Source of the DNA: Scolanthus callimorphus
Lineage: Eukaryota; Cnidaria; Anthozoa; Actiniaria; Edwardsiidae
Assembly: GCA_033964015.1 (NCBI GenBank)
Contig: CM066914.1
Coordinates: 24,046,234 to 24,110,233 of the forward strand
Direction of reading: 5' to 3'
Length of the DNA stretch: 64,000 nt
Both the position numbers and the translations under genes were made by a program. Below the pieces are notes generated by a model. It did not search any database. It was not told the origin of the DNA and saw only the letters and a list, made by a program, of their open reading frames with translations. The number at the start of each line of letters is the position of its first letter. Position 1 is the stretch's first letter. This document shows positions 44,644 to 56,367 of this stretch, piece by piece.

Positions 44644-44989
44644 TGGCTGATTGCATTTTTTAATCCGCACCGGGGGGGTTGAGGACCTACGGAAAATTTT
44701 CCAGGGGGGTTGTTTTGGACTCTGGAAATTCCACGGGAGGGGGTGTGTCTGGAGACTGGAAATTCCAGGGGGAGGGGTAAAAAAGGTGACTTTCCAGGGA
44801 CATTTTATCCAAAAATCGATTTTCCAGGGGTATTTTGCCAGAAAAAATGGAAATTCCAGGGGAGGGGGTCCTTTATGAGGTTGGAAATTCCAGGGGAGGG
44901 GGTCTTTTCACAAGTGGAAATTCCAGAGGAGGGGGTCTTTTTAAGGGAGGTCCTCACCCCCCCGGTGCGGTTTAAAAATGCAATCAGCC
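44644..44989. mobile_element. MITE with TGGCTGATTGCATTTTT ends and GGAAATTCCAGGGG interior
   Basis: TGGCTGATTGCATTTTTTAA..CGCACCGGGGGGG on the left and CCCCCCCGGTGCGG..AAAAATGCAATCAGCCA on the right. The interior repeats GGAAATTCCAGGGG(A)GGGGG about six times, giving spurious Gly-rich frames. Confidence 0.88.
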
Positions 44990-45544
44990 ATTGTGGCCCC
45001 CTCGATCTGAAAACCCTGCGGACTCTATCCCAGACCTGAACAATTTTAAAAATCATCCCACCCAGCATCCGCGCGCAACCTACCTCCTTGAAAATGTAGT
45101 AAATGTATGAGTGTTCCACGGTGACTAAGTGTTTCAGTATAATTGTTCAAGTGATTCATAAGCCTTTTAAACCAAAACTTTTTGTTGGACTTTTTCACGA
45201 TCATAACGAAACTCGCGCGCACTCCCAATCCTTTCAATCCTCTCAATATGGCAATTTTCAGAAGGCATTGCCGGGTGTGTGCATTGCCTAGAACGTACTG
45301 AAAATTTGCATTGATCGGATAGTGTTGCATTGATCGGATGAAAAGTTTACACAAGTTTACTAAAGAAATACCTTTCCGAATGAGTTCTGTCATTATAGAG
45401 TTCTGAAGAAGAAAAGTCCATCAGGCTTCCAGATGCGAAAATTAGTTGTATTAGTTGCTCCCATGATCGACACACTGCAGGCTATGAAGCACGATACATG
45501 GTTCATGGTACATGGTTCAACGAAGCAACGTTAATTGAAACACA

Positions 45545-46375
45545 GGGCGTAGCCAAGGGGGGCCGCCCCCCCCCCCCCCCCCCCCCCCTTTCTCGGTAGG
45601 CACAGACAGGATCTTTCTCGGTAGGCACAATTTTGAGCAACTTTTTCGATTTTTCGTTATATTCCGAGCAAATTTTTACAAAACATGGCAATTTGTGATA
45701 CATTTTGCCATTTCAAATCAAACACAAGAACGAAAAAATCTCGCTAAAGCACTTTTATCACCTTGGTGCTCTTTGGTGTATCTTCAATATATGGATGTCT
45801 CGTTGTGTATCCTGTGTTAATATTCCAAATATAGAGCAGCTTCCTGTTAGTTATGTAATGCTGAAACCAAAAATTGCGGAAAATCCTATTATTCAAATTG
45901 CTAGAGGAAATGGGACAGAGATGACGGAACCTGAAAGGGCTTCCATATTTGTTATAGTTTTCTTTCAAAAATGGTAGCAGCTATTATTGTATTTTTGTAT
46001 TGTAATTATGCCAGATGGTGTTTAGAAGAATTGCTTGATCTTTCTAAGCTGTTGAATTGACGATTTTTTTATCATTTTTCAATAAATCAAGCGACAAGTG
46101 TGAAGGAATGCTCTTTTTGGGGGAGCAACTTTTTATATTCTGTGAGCAACTTTTTCGAATTTGAGCAACTTTTGAGCAACTTTGAGGGTATTTTGGAGCA
46201 ATTGTTAAATAGTTTTTGAGCAGAATCTGTCTGCCTATTTCTCGGGAGATTTTCCCATACATTTACTGTATTTGCCGAAGGAAATTTGAACATTTTCGTC
46301 CATCCATGTTTTCACTATCCGCCCCCCCCCCCCCCCCCCCTTCAGAAATTCCTGGCTACGCCGCTGAAACAGGTG
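45545..46375. mobile_element. Poly-C-bounded element (CGTAGCCAAGGGGGG ... CCTGGCTACGCC)
   Basis: GGCGTAGCCAAGGGGGGCCG at the left and CCTGGCTACGCCGC at the right, both next to long C runs (45566-45588, 46321-46340). The interior is AT-rich with TGAGCAACTTTTT words. ORFs inside (for example 45705-45977) match no known family. Related fragments: 25808-25980, 34998-35045. Confidence 0.55.
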
Positions 46376-46805
46376 TATACAGACTGTATGTAACAGTAAT
46401 TTCAATTAAGAATTACTTAAATGATTTAAGAAACAAAAAGCCTCACAGGCTTTCACCTCCTGCGCTAAATGAAATTTCGTCAACAACATGAAGTCGGTGA
46501 GGTCGCTCCCGGCTAGATATTCCAGAAGTCAACGAGAAGCACCATCATTTCCCGTTGTTTCAAATTAAATTAAATTGTCTTCTGGTGTAATCAGCTTTTT
46601 CACCTCTTAATCCTAGCGCCCATGGTCAATCCAACGAAAACTCGCAACTGACGCAACGGCGAGCACGTTTTAGCAGCTTTCGCCGTTAATGATCCCCGTT
46701 TTTCACTGAGAAACTTCTATGACCTTAAATATATCTATGTGTGAGATTTGAAACTCATTTTGACCATATTTTCCTCAGTTAAATTACGGCACTTCCCGGG
46801 GGGAC

Positions 46806-47169
46806 TCCCATATTTTTGGGGCGGGGGTGCTCGTCGTACTTTTAGGGTTTGAAATTAGGCCTCTGGTACCTTTTAGGAGTAAAATTTGAAAACTTGCAAT
46901 TTTTTTCTAGATAGGTACCTGTTAGGGGTCCGTCTAGCAAATCAAGCAAATCACGCTTGTTTGAAGCCTGAATTTGAGACGTATTTTCGCTCGGAAAAAA
47001 TACAAGAGAAAATTACGAGGGAAAATACGTCTTGTTGGTACCTTTTGGGGGTCAAAATAAACTAAGCGACGCCATTTTAGGTACCTTTTAGGGGTAAAAT
47101 CGAAAGTTCCCGACGAGCACCCCCGCCCCAAAAATATGAGAGTTCCCCCCCCCCCCCCCCTCCCCCGGG
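46806..47169. mobile_element. CCGGGGGG MITE with 9-bp target duplication CGGCACTTC
   Basis: CGGCACTTC flanks both ends (46797-46805, 47170-47178). The ends are CCGGGGGGACTCCCATATTT and its approximate complement; GGGGCGGGGGTGCTCGTCG folds on CGACGAGCACCCCCGCCCC. Second independent case of a 9-bp duplication for this family. Confidence 0.87.
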
Positions 47170-47304
47170 CGGCACTTCTTAATCCATAATGGCGGCCATC
47201 GGGCCAGCTTGAAGAAGATAAGCTTCTGGTCACGTGACTGACGAGAGCCAATCACGCCGGGCCTATAAGGTTCAAAAGTCGCCGGGGTTTGTTGTAACTT
47301 TGTG

Positions 47305-48118
47305 AGTTGAATTCCAATCACTACCAAATTTCACATGTGAATAACATATTAATTTTGGAATTTTCAAATTAACGAATTTGGCGGGAAAATGACGTCATCA
47401 ATCTTACAAATCTTCAAATCGATGATATGAACTTTTTTATGACTTGGATATGAAAGAGCTCATTGAGATAGCCACAAAACCGAAAAGATTTTTGAAATAT
47501 CTCATTCCCTTGAGAAGTAATGAATATTTAAGTTTGCAATGTCCCCCATTTTGTTTTTTAGACAAAATGGCACAACCTCGTCCCCTCGGTCGTTTTCAAA
47601 ATGGCGGTTAGCTCGGAGAAGACCCTGGGGGAGACTGAGCCACATGACCATCTCGAGACAAAGGACAAACCTCGTTCCCATGTTTTCAAACAGTGGTCAT
47701 GCGTGGTACACGCGTGGTCATGTGACTCAGCCTCCCCCAGGGTCGTCTCCCGAGTTAACCGCCATTTTGAAAACGACCGAGAAGACCCTGGAACGAGGTT
47801 GAAAATGGCAGCCATTGGCACTTGGCAGCCAAGTACAAAATTGCAGGGCTTGTTCTAACTTGGTGAGTTTTAATCCAATCACTTCTAAATTTCACATATA
47901 AATAGTACTCATGAAATTAACAAACACAGTCATTTTAGAATTTTCAAATTAACGAAATTTGGCGGGAAAATGACATTATCAATCTTAAACCAAAATTTCA
48001 AATCGATCATATGAATTTTTTTAGAATCGGTATGAAAGAGCTCATTGAGATAGCCACAAACCGAAAAGATTTTTGAATATCTCATCCCGTTAAGAAGTTA
48101 TGGATATTTAAGTTTGTA
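47305..48118 (+). repeat. Pair of diverged ~245-bp direct repeats flanking a foldback
   Basis: 47305-47548 and 47868-48118 share AATTTCACAT, ATTTTCAAATTAACGAA, TTGGCGGGAAAATGAC, AAAGAGCTCATTGAGATAGC and CCGAAAAGATTTTTGAA in the same order. Between them, 47557-47820 is a palindrome (CAACCTCGT, CGGTCGTTTTCAAAATGGCG, GACCCTGGGGGAGACTGAG and complements). Confidence 0.8.
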
Positions 48119-48918
48119 TTTCCACGGAACGCTGACCAAACAAAATTTAAAATAAGAAAAGTCGGCGTTACAACGTAGGTTTTAGTTGTATTTTAGTACA
48201 ATTTTCGGCTGGCCAAACCAGCCTTCTTCAGGTACTGTGAATACATAATGGCATGATAGGACTTATATATAAGGTGAAACGTAATACAATAAAAATTATG
48301 ATGATGACGTTTGTGATATGACACTAGATAAGAAATATAAAAATGAAAGGAAAGGATAAATACAATATAATCTAAAATGAAGTCTCATCTCGTCGATTCA
48401 ATCCGTCAGGCTCAAGGGTACCAGCACGTAGGATGAGTGTAATGTAATTAGCAGGAACAAGTGTTTACATGGAGAAAGGCAAAGTGTTTACATGGAGAAA
48501 GTTGTCCCGGTTGTTCCTAGTCAGGCACTGTATAGTCAAAGCGTAGTTTGCAAAAATAACATACCTTACAAAGTATATATAACACGGATGAGTCCATTTT
48601 AAACCACTAAAAATTAAACAGATGGGAATACTGACAGTATAGCGAATATCAAAAGCTTCGCAAAACTTAAGTGCGGCAAAACTCATTAATAACAAAGGGC
48701 AAGGTGGCCGCCAACAGAAGAAAATTGAGGCGTCTTTTCAAACTTGAATTTTGAGATGTTCCCCTACATGGATTTCTTAATATGACTTTAGTATGTTTGT
48801 TAGGCTGACTTTACGGCCCTAAAACCGTTGAGAAACTTTCTGTTGCAATTAGTTGTGGGTCATTACACAAAATGCCTGGACTATCATCCCGGGACGTCAT
48901 GTAAACAGTTTATGTAAT

Positions 48919-49019
48919 GTTTACAAAACGAGCTTGAGTGTTTTATCGGCAGATAGAAACACGAGGCGAAGCCGAGTGTTTCTATCTGTCGATAAAACAC
49001 TCAAGCTCGTTTTGTAAAC
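48919..49019. repeat. Near-perfect 101-bp hairpin
   Basis: GTTTACAAAACGAGCTTGAG and its exact complement with ~45-bp arms, loop GAGGCGAAGCCGAG. One mismatch is seen in the arms (CGGCAGA versus TCTGTCG). Confidence 0.9.
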
Positions 49020-49557
49020 TAGTACTTCTAAAACGGTTGCCAGTAATAATTCATAATTCCAAGCTAGTTAAACAAATGGCCTGTAAGATAGCGACACTGT
49101 ACCTTTTTATACTAATTGTATTCCTTTTGTTTACATTAGACTTTGTCTTGATACATATCCATTGTTTTATAATAATAAAAAGTTCAACATCTTGTTTAGT
49201 CTTACAGTAGAAGAGACATTTACTTCTTTAAATAAAATGTTTTTCATATAAATTGTTTCATTTTTTTAAAAGTATTTACTTTTCAAAAAGTGCATAAATA
49301 GACCATTAAAAGATCATTGCATTTAACCAAGTCATGAATTTACCAGTTCAAAAATTATTTCCTTATACATGGCTAGAAACTGAGAAAAAAATTAGGTCGC
49401 ATAATGACCAAAAGTTTAATTTTCAGTTGCATTTTACAGACTGTGGGTGACAAAGTAACTAAAATTTTAGTCCCAAATCAAGTAAGTTTAGTCGCAAAAG
49501 CGATTCATACAGGTGCAATTTCTAGCCCTGTATTATATAGTTTCTTAATCTCTGAGT

Positions 49558-52500
49558 TCATTCTTTCAACATTGCATTCAGGAGCTCCTTCCTATTTGCT
49601 GGCAAAGTACTAAAATACTTGACTTGCTCTTCTGAATACTTTGCCTCTGACGGAACATATCCCTAAATGTCCAGTCTTGCCAGTGGAAATTAAACTTCTC
49701 AAGAAGCTCAATCCTTTTCTCATCTCCAAAAACAACGTCTATTGGTTCCTTTCTGGGTAAATCTGGTGTCTTTATGTCCTTAAATATTATAACTCCTCTG
49801 ATAGCAAACCAACCCCCATACTTAGGATGAATACACACACCAGAAATACGCTTCTGTGCTGGCCATGGGTCAGCAACGACATCTTTACGTTGGTAGAAAT
49901 AAGCTGCCCCAGCTGCATGGGCAGCAGTTTGCACAAGAACTTTTGGCCTTCTGTTTGGGAGGACCTCAAAATCATGAATTGCCTCGATCTCAAGCCTTGA
50001 GAATTCATCCTTTACTTTCACAAAGAACTGGTCCATGTATTCATCTATCGGATCTCGTGTTCCGATGCAGTCTGCTTTTGTTATGAATGGTTTGAAGCCT
50101 TTCTCAAACATCTGGGGGGTGCTGATGATGACAAAGGCTACCGTGTCTGGGTGGTAGGGTAGCTGGAAAGCTTTGTGTGTCAATTGGTCATTGTACCATC
50201 CTATCTGGAAATGATAATTAAAACAATTGACCAATCCCTGCATTTTAGCAGTTGGACAATGCCTCGGTTTTCTTTTGAAAACTCTTATGCTATAGTTAGA
50301 ACAGCTCACAACTAAGATATTCCGAAAGTTTGGGAGAAATACAATAATTGTGAAGCTATAGGCCTCTGAAGTTGCATTTTTATGTTTGTATGGAGGTCGG
50401 ACAGATTGTGTCCAATCCTCATAAAACGTCTCTAAAAATAGGGAACTTTAGCGGCCTATAACTTTGCTCCTAATTAACGCAATACTCCAAAATCATCTCG
50501 ATTTCTTAGCTTTAGGGCATTTATCCCTATGTAACCTCTCCAGTAAAATTATTGTCCTGTTCAACAGTGTCCAGTTGCACTAAAATCTAATATACTAATA
50601 TAGCTACAACATAATGCACAATATAACACATGCTCCAAATCTATGCTCTATTTCACCGATAAAGTAATGGTTCTTCCCCGCTATATCATAAAAGCATTAG
50701 AGCACAAATTTCCATGACTTTCTCGGCAAATAGAGCACTTGTGATGTTGGAAGAGACACTTGAAACATTTTACAACATTCTTGTGTCTCTCCCAACATCA
50801 CATGTGCTCTATTGCGCCGATAAAGTCATAGAAAGTTGTGCTCTAATGCTTTAATAATACCATCAAAGTGCAATGATTGCAATTTCTTCACAATCACTCC
50901 TAGAGTTTTATTCGGAATGGTCATTACTTGCCATATCTTAGAGCAGGTTTCATTCTCTTACCCAGAGCTCCATGGCTCGTATGCCCACCTTGGAGGCTCT
51001 TTCCATTTAAGGGTCGTCACTGATTGGCTGATTTTGAGAATTGGACCATGGCGCTGAAATGTCTTTCTCTCAGCAGCTCTGTATTAAGTCTCGCGCATGC
51101 GTCAGTGGCTGTCACCAGAGCCTCTCCCACAAGGTTACGAGCGGGGAGCTCTGGGTTTTCGAGAATGAGCAGTTTTCTGATGTCTGTTGTGAGTAATCCA
51201 CTCTTACTTTGTATTCACTCCTATAAGTTTTATTCAGAATTGGTGTAATAACTTTGTGATTGGTTTCATTACAGTAATAGAGTGGATTTCAGGTGACCGC
51301 TGAAAGTAGTAAGAAAGATTTGCATTTCTATTGGTCAAGATCTCGAGGCTTTCGTCTTTCAGCCAATCAAATACACTGTAGGTTCTAAATCAAAACGTAC
51401 CAATGCTCACGTCATGACTAAATGCAAGTCTGACTTAAGCCTCCTGCTTGCAACAGAAGGCGGCCCACCGTCTACTTCACTGCTGACCACTGGCAACTTC
51501 ATTATAACTTTGATATTAAAGCAATTTAGAATCCATGAATATGCCAATTTTATTATATAAACACCAATGAAATACCAGGTGATCTCCCGTGTGAAAACTT
51601 GATATCTTCACACGTGAAAATATCATGTTATTTTCACATGTGAAAATATCACACTTGCCTTTGCTGAATGCTCGCCTTATAAGCTTAACTCAAATAAAAT
51701 TTGAATTTGGTATTTCATTGATGTTTATATAATAAACAGAACATTACATGACCGCTTGGAGGTACGAATTTTATCTTCTCGTGTTAAAAATTTATAAATT
51801 TTCAACACTCGAAGATAAATTCTATCTCCGCGCGGCCATGTAATATCCTCTATATCTTGCCCTCAAAACGCAGGAAAATGCCTGTTCTGATACCGAAATT
51901 TCAAAAATTTCCTGGGGGCATGCCCCTAACCCCTAGAAGGCTCAGGACTTAGGGCCTTCGTTCCTGGGGGGGGGGGGGACTCCCTATATTCAAATGCTAG
52001 GGGTAACCGTCGTATTTTTTAGAGGTTGAAATCGGCAATCTGGTATTTTTTAGGGGTCTGAAAATAATAAATGGTATGGTAAGAAAACATTGGCATTTTT
52101 TAGGGGGTTCTCACACAAAAGGTACGCTGAAGAAAACCTGTGATACATAGGTCTAAAATATTTGAAAGAATGATAGTGTATTTTAAACTTGAAAGGATAC
52201 ATTTGATGTATATCTAATAAACAGCCAGAATAAAATTTAATCTGTCAAAATTGTTAGTATTGTTTAGGGTATTTTCAGACTGAGGGGTATTTTTTAGGGT
52301 GGAAATGTTTTCCAACCAGGTATTTTTGAGTTTCCCGACGGTCACCCCTAGCATTTTAACCTTAGAGTCCCCCTTCATATGGCATCCCCAAATCCATCCG
52401 CCTACTTTCAAAACTTAGCCTGCACTGCTACTTCAAAACTTATTGAAACCCCTAGATTGGTTTGTTGTTGAATGCTTTCCACTCCTGATTGGCTAGTGGT

Positions 52501-54460
52501 TTTTTTTTTTCGGTTTATAGTTTCCAACACTCATCTCAATCTGAAATCCGCTCTATCTGGATCGGCAGGTCCAAAATGCAGACTGAAAAATGCATACCGG
52601 AAAATGCATACCAGGTCTCTTCTCTCTGAAAACTCAAAAGAACAGTTTTATTTCATCGTGCGACGGAATGGCTAGTACATAAAATATTACACTGACAAAC
52701 AGAGGTAAAAGGTAGAAATATACAGTAAAATAATGTTTGACTGTCAGGATGCCGTTACTATGTAGATGGTTGTGTTATCTTTTACATCTCAAGGGAGTTT
52801 CATCTCCGATCTTACACGCAAATTTCAGGAATTTTCCTGAAACGATTTGACACTTTTAGCACTATTTTAGCTTACATTTGCCCTTCGCGAAGTAAGAGAA
52901 ATTGCAACTACGATCAGTATGTTTTAGGTGTGCTTTTGATACAAAATATCTATCGGGATACAGCAGAGCTGTCAAAACAGCGACCGGGCTACTTTTTGCC
53001 GAATGTGAGAAAAGTTCGAACCACAGAATTATTTGTTAAGTGCAGCCTGAAAGCTCACCTCATATCTAAAATAAAATAAAACTGGAATCCTTGAGTCTGA
53101 GTCAGAATTGGCTTGGCGAGGAAACTAAACATGTTGCTTTGAAGCTACAACAGCTCCCCAGGATCATTGAGCGAACTCCAGAGTTGATAGTTTGCAGTTT
53201 TCTTGTGTCGCTGTGTGAAGTTTGACTGAGTTCGATGAGCGCTAAAATGAAGTACCTACGAAAAATAAAAAAAATGAAAAACGCCCTTATCTAGTCCTTT
53301 AGTACTGTACCTAAATAAACCACTACTAGCATACGTTTTTGCTCCCGTCTAGGGGTGGGCCAGACAGAAGGACAGACTAGAAGGACAAGCAGACTAGAAG
53401 GACAAGTGGTGAGAGCCTGAGACAATGTCTGGCCCACCCCTAGACGGGAGCAAAAACGTCACAACGGTTTGTTTTTTTCCACGGAGTCGGGGCACGTCCC
53501 TGCCGTGGATTTCAGGCCGAATCGACGAGGCTGAAAAGATTCGCATTTATATCATTCAGAGAGGGTTGTTATCCACGAAAAGGTAAACAAGATAGCTTAA
53601 TAGCTGTACTTTAATTCTGTGAGGTTTGTTTGAGCAAGCGACCATGATTTTAGGGAAAAAATCGCGGGATAGTTTTGGATCGCCGAGTGTTCGGAATTTT
53701 GCAGTTTGCAGCCTTCCAGAACATATAGTAAGAGTAAGAGGTGACAATAAATTGGCTAAAACTCGCTTAAAAGTGCATTTCTGACCAAATAAATGCTAGT
53801 AGTGTTTATTTAGGTACTAAAGGACTAGATAAGGGCGTTTTTCAAAAAAAAAATTTTCGTAGGTTCTTTCATTTTAGCGCTCATCGAACTCAGTCAAACT
53901 TCACACAGTGACACAAGAAAACTGCAAACTATCAACTCTGGAGTTCGCTCAATGATCCTGGGGCCTGTGAAGCTACGAAATTTGCATCATGTCGGCCATC
54001 AGTTTTTCTTTGCAGCCCTGCTAATCTTTTTGAGCAGCCGCCTACTTCAAAACATTATATCGGGATATGAAAATCTATCGGGGATGTAAAAATCTATCGG
54101 GCCTTGTCGGGCCAGTGACTCTATTTGCATTTTCTGGTCTGCATTTTCTGGTCTGCATTTTCCGGTCTGCATTTTCTGGTATGCATTTGGACCTGCCGCT
54201 ATCTGGATCTCTATCTGGGATCTATGAAAATTATTAATTTGCTCTGGTTTTCACTTTGCGATTCTATTCTTTAACTATCGTCACATTGCGAAGTTCTGTG
54301 CTCCGGTCCTAGAAATAAGGTTTCTCTACTCAAGTAAGATCACCCTCACCTTGAATGGATGCGATTCGAGGCCACTGGGAGATAAAATATCACTCAAACT
54401 AGTTGCAATTTGCTGAAAATCTGGCTCAGATGATTGTTGTGCATTAGATACCGCCGCCAT
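49558..54460 (-). CDS. MMACHC: MMACHC (cblC), cobalamin trafficking and reductive decyanation/dealkylation protein; apparent 1-nt frameshift near the end
   Basis: Two exons on the minus strand: 54460-54350 (37 aa, ATGGCGGC start, ends GLESHPFK) and 50204-49558. Joined in phase 0 they give PFK|IGWYND, matching the family's PFQ-xxWYN junction. Hallmarks: FEVLPNRRPKVLVQTAAHAAGAAYFYQR, cited here only in part, RISGVCIHPKYGGWFAIRGV, and FNFHWQDWTFRDM. The enzyme binds vitamin B12 derivatives in the cytosol, removes the upper ligand with glutathione and feeds the methylmalonyl-CoA mutase and methionine synthase routes. Near 49655 one base is missing (ATG-TTCCG where ATG-NTT-CCG is expected). As read, the frame runs on and stops at 49578; with the base restored it continues VPSEAKYSEEQVKYF... 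to TGA at 49558-49560 (252 aa), which matches the family C-terminus. The vertebrate Pro/Ser-rich tail is absent. Confidence 0.95.
50690..50856. mobile_element. Foldback element (AGCATTAGAGCACAA)
   Basis: AAAGCATTAGAGCACAA..CTTTCTCGGC..AATAGAGCAC..GTGATGTTGG(A)AGAGACAC on the left pairs with its complement on the right around a ~25-bp loop. Confidence 0.85.
51548..51737. mobile_element. Foldback with GTGAAAATATCA words
   Basis: TTATATAAACACCAATGAAA at the left and TTTCATTGATGTTTATATAA at the right; GTGTGAAAA and CACGTGAAAATATCA words repeat in the middle. Confidence 0.75.
51966..52375. mobile_element. GGGGGGGACTCCC element with CTAGGGGTAACCGTCG
   Basis: ATGCTAGGGGTAACCGTCGT near the left folds on ACGGTCACCCCTAGCAT near the right, with TTTTTTAGGGG words between. 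Distant relative of 43861-44272. Ends uncertain. Confidence 0.65.
52555..54215. mobile_element. Three nested palindromes in the MMACHC intron
   Basis: Outer arms: TATCTGGATCGGCAGGTCCA with AAAATGCA(G/T)AC repeats (52555-52620) against TGCATTTTCTGGTCTGCATT.. and GGACCTGCCGCTATCTGGAT (54125-54215). Middle arms ~190 bp: 53143-53335 against 53785-53977 (CCAGGATCATTGAGCGAACT, TTTAGTACTGTACCTAAATA). Inner hairpin: 53336-53458 (TTTTTGCTCCCGTCTAGGGG and complement). No ORF. Confidence 0.8.
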
Positions 54461-55519
54461 CTTGAAGTCCGTACCCAGTTCCCCACGGATGGCTCTCCAT
54501 ACAACAAGAGCAAGGCGTCGACGCGTCGAACCGACCCACAGGGAGCTTTCAGTTTAAAGTCAAGAAAAATAATAAAAACCTTTCCATTTTTTTGCGTTTC
54601 GTTCTGGCCTTTTCTGATCTTTTCTGATTGGCTAGTTTTGCTTTGTCCAGACTCTCCCTTTTCGCCAAGACTCTCCCCTTTTCCTAATGAAAGGTCGCTC
54701 CCTGTGACCGACCACTACGCCTGAGTGTTAGCAAACAGGCTCTCCCTGTGGGTGTACGTTTATTTGGAGATTCTGATTTCCTGTAGTGCCTGCGTGCAGA
54801 CTACATGGGCGAATCGGGAGGTTTTTTTTTAAGGAGGTGCGTTTGAAGAGCCAAAGATTTGTCAATAGAACCGAGTCTTTAGGACTACATTTTGCCGTTT
54901 AAAACCATTTTCGCATTGCAAAGGACGGTGAGTCCGCACCCAACGCACTTCCCCTGGGTGCTGTTCGTTTTACTTACACTTTTTATTTGCTCAACTTATT
55001 TTGTTCAGTACATAATGATCTTTTAAACGGAGGCTGTGGCACCAATTGTAATTCTTGATAGTTGTTTTATTACAAATTGTGACTTGCGTATCTAAATGCG
55101 TATAGAGCGGATTTCAGATTACTGTCGTGCTTTGATTGCGTTTGCGATTGGTTTGCTTTCTCATTGGCTGCTTGTTTCTATCAACCAATCAAATTACGAA
55201 GTAATAGGCCATGTTCGAATTACGCTCCAATGCCTACAAACAATAACCTCAAGTCGAGGCTTTCTTCTGAAATTACTGTAAATGTATTAGAATTTGGAGA
55301 AAGCCTCGATTTGAAGCTTTTGTCTTGTGAGCATTGGAGCGTAATTCGAACCTGGGCTATTACAAGCAAGGAATAACTAGCCAATTGATTCGGCTCCTGA
55401 TTGGCTGGGCTGGAAACCATTCAACAGCAAGTTGTAATTACTCTTGGTTCTGATTGGCTAGTGATTGCACAATTGCGTTTACTTTCACGACGGTCATCTG
55501 AAATCCGCTCTAGTGTATC

Positions 55520-55880
55520 TGGCTAGCTACACTCACTGTGGGTTCCAGTATTTTTCTATAATACCACGGAAATGGTGCGTGACGCATATTCTGAAACTGT
55601 TGCCTGTCATCCTTTCTTTTAAACGGAGGCTGTGGTACCAATTGTAATTCTTGATAGTTGTTTATTACAAATTGCGACAGAGGGTTTAATACAAATTGCG
55701 ACAGCTCTGTTTATTACAAATTGCGACGGAGGTGTATTATAAATTGCGACAGCTTGTTTATTACAAATTGCGACGACTTTATTACAAATTGCGATAGGCC
55801 CCATTAAAAATTGCGACATCTTTATTACAAATTACGACAGGTCTTACAAATTGCGACGCTTATTACAAGATTGCGACTGT
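55520..55880. mobile_element. Element with TATTACAAATTGCGAC tandem core, copy B
   Basis: TCTGGCTAGCTACACTCACT, ATAATACCACGGAAATGGTG and GGAGGCTGTGGTACCAATTG, then about ten TATTACAAATTGCGAC units with variable linkers (55665-55879). Inverted relative to copy A at 31715-32070. Confidence 0.82.
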
Positions 55881-56264
55881 ATGGCCCGCGGAGCTCGCTT
55901 TGACGTGGAGGGCTTATAAGAAAGTGTATCAACAAGGGGGCTGCTGACTAATAGAAAATGTATGAAAATTTGTCAAAAGTGCCCCTTCCCCATTGTTCGC
56001 GGGTCGTTTAATGTAGCGTATGTGAGAGATGGGACCTCGGTTTTACGTTTTTCTTAGGCCGAGAAGACGCGAAGGCCGCGCGCGAAGGTCTTTGTCATTT
56101 TGCAGATGTTAGAGCAAAGGTAGCACCTTCTCCTGAATCATTTAGAAAAAGACCCTGAGTGTTGGTCCGGCTAGGTAGAATAAAGTACAAAGCACTTTGA
56201 TGCTATAAATAGTACACAGTGCTTAGGTTTTGACGGACAGTTCTAATGTGTAAGATCGTGCCTC

Positions 56265-56367
56265 CTAGTCATGGACTCCTGGCTTAGGCCAATGGCAGGA
56301 AATTATTAGCTAAGTCCTAGTCATGGACTCTTGGCTTAGGCCAATGGCAGGAAATTATCAGCTATGG
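56265..56367 (+). repeat. ~52-bp tandem duplication
   Basis: CCTAGTCATGGACTC(C/T)TGGCTTAGGCC is repeated with AATGGCAGGAAATTAT(T/C)AGCTA; two units. Confidence 0.88.

Larger units (their letters stand above)
41465..49557. other. 8-kb intergenic region without recognised genes
   Basis: No host exon was found. Identified contents: inverted-repeat element 42192-42965, nested MITEs 43834-44520, Gly-type repeat element 44644-44989, poly-C-bounded segment 45545-46370, 9-bp-TSD MITE 46806-47169, direct repeats around 47305-48118, hairpin 48919-49019. Remaining stretches (41500-42190, 42970-43830, 48120-48900) are AT-rich and featureless to the eye. Confidence 0.6.
50205..54349 (-). other. Intron of MMACHC, filled with foldbacks
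   Basis: 4.1 kb. Foldback 50690-50856 (AGCATTAGAGCACAA arms), foldback 51548-51737 (AAACACCAATGAAATACCA arms), short foldback 51741-51845, GGGGACTCCC-type element 51966-52375 and the nested palindromes 52555-54215. No additional exon seen. Confidence 0.65.

Noticed and set aside
44651..45039. Gly-rich frames (EIPGGGV-like)
   Set aside because: They are GGAAATTCCAGGGG repeats inside a MITE.
48465..48695. 76-aa frame near GGCTGGCCAAACCAGCC hairpin, considered as a retroelement remnant
   Set aside because: No reverse transcriptase or GIY-YIG motif can be seen; evidence too weak.
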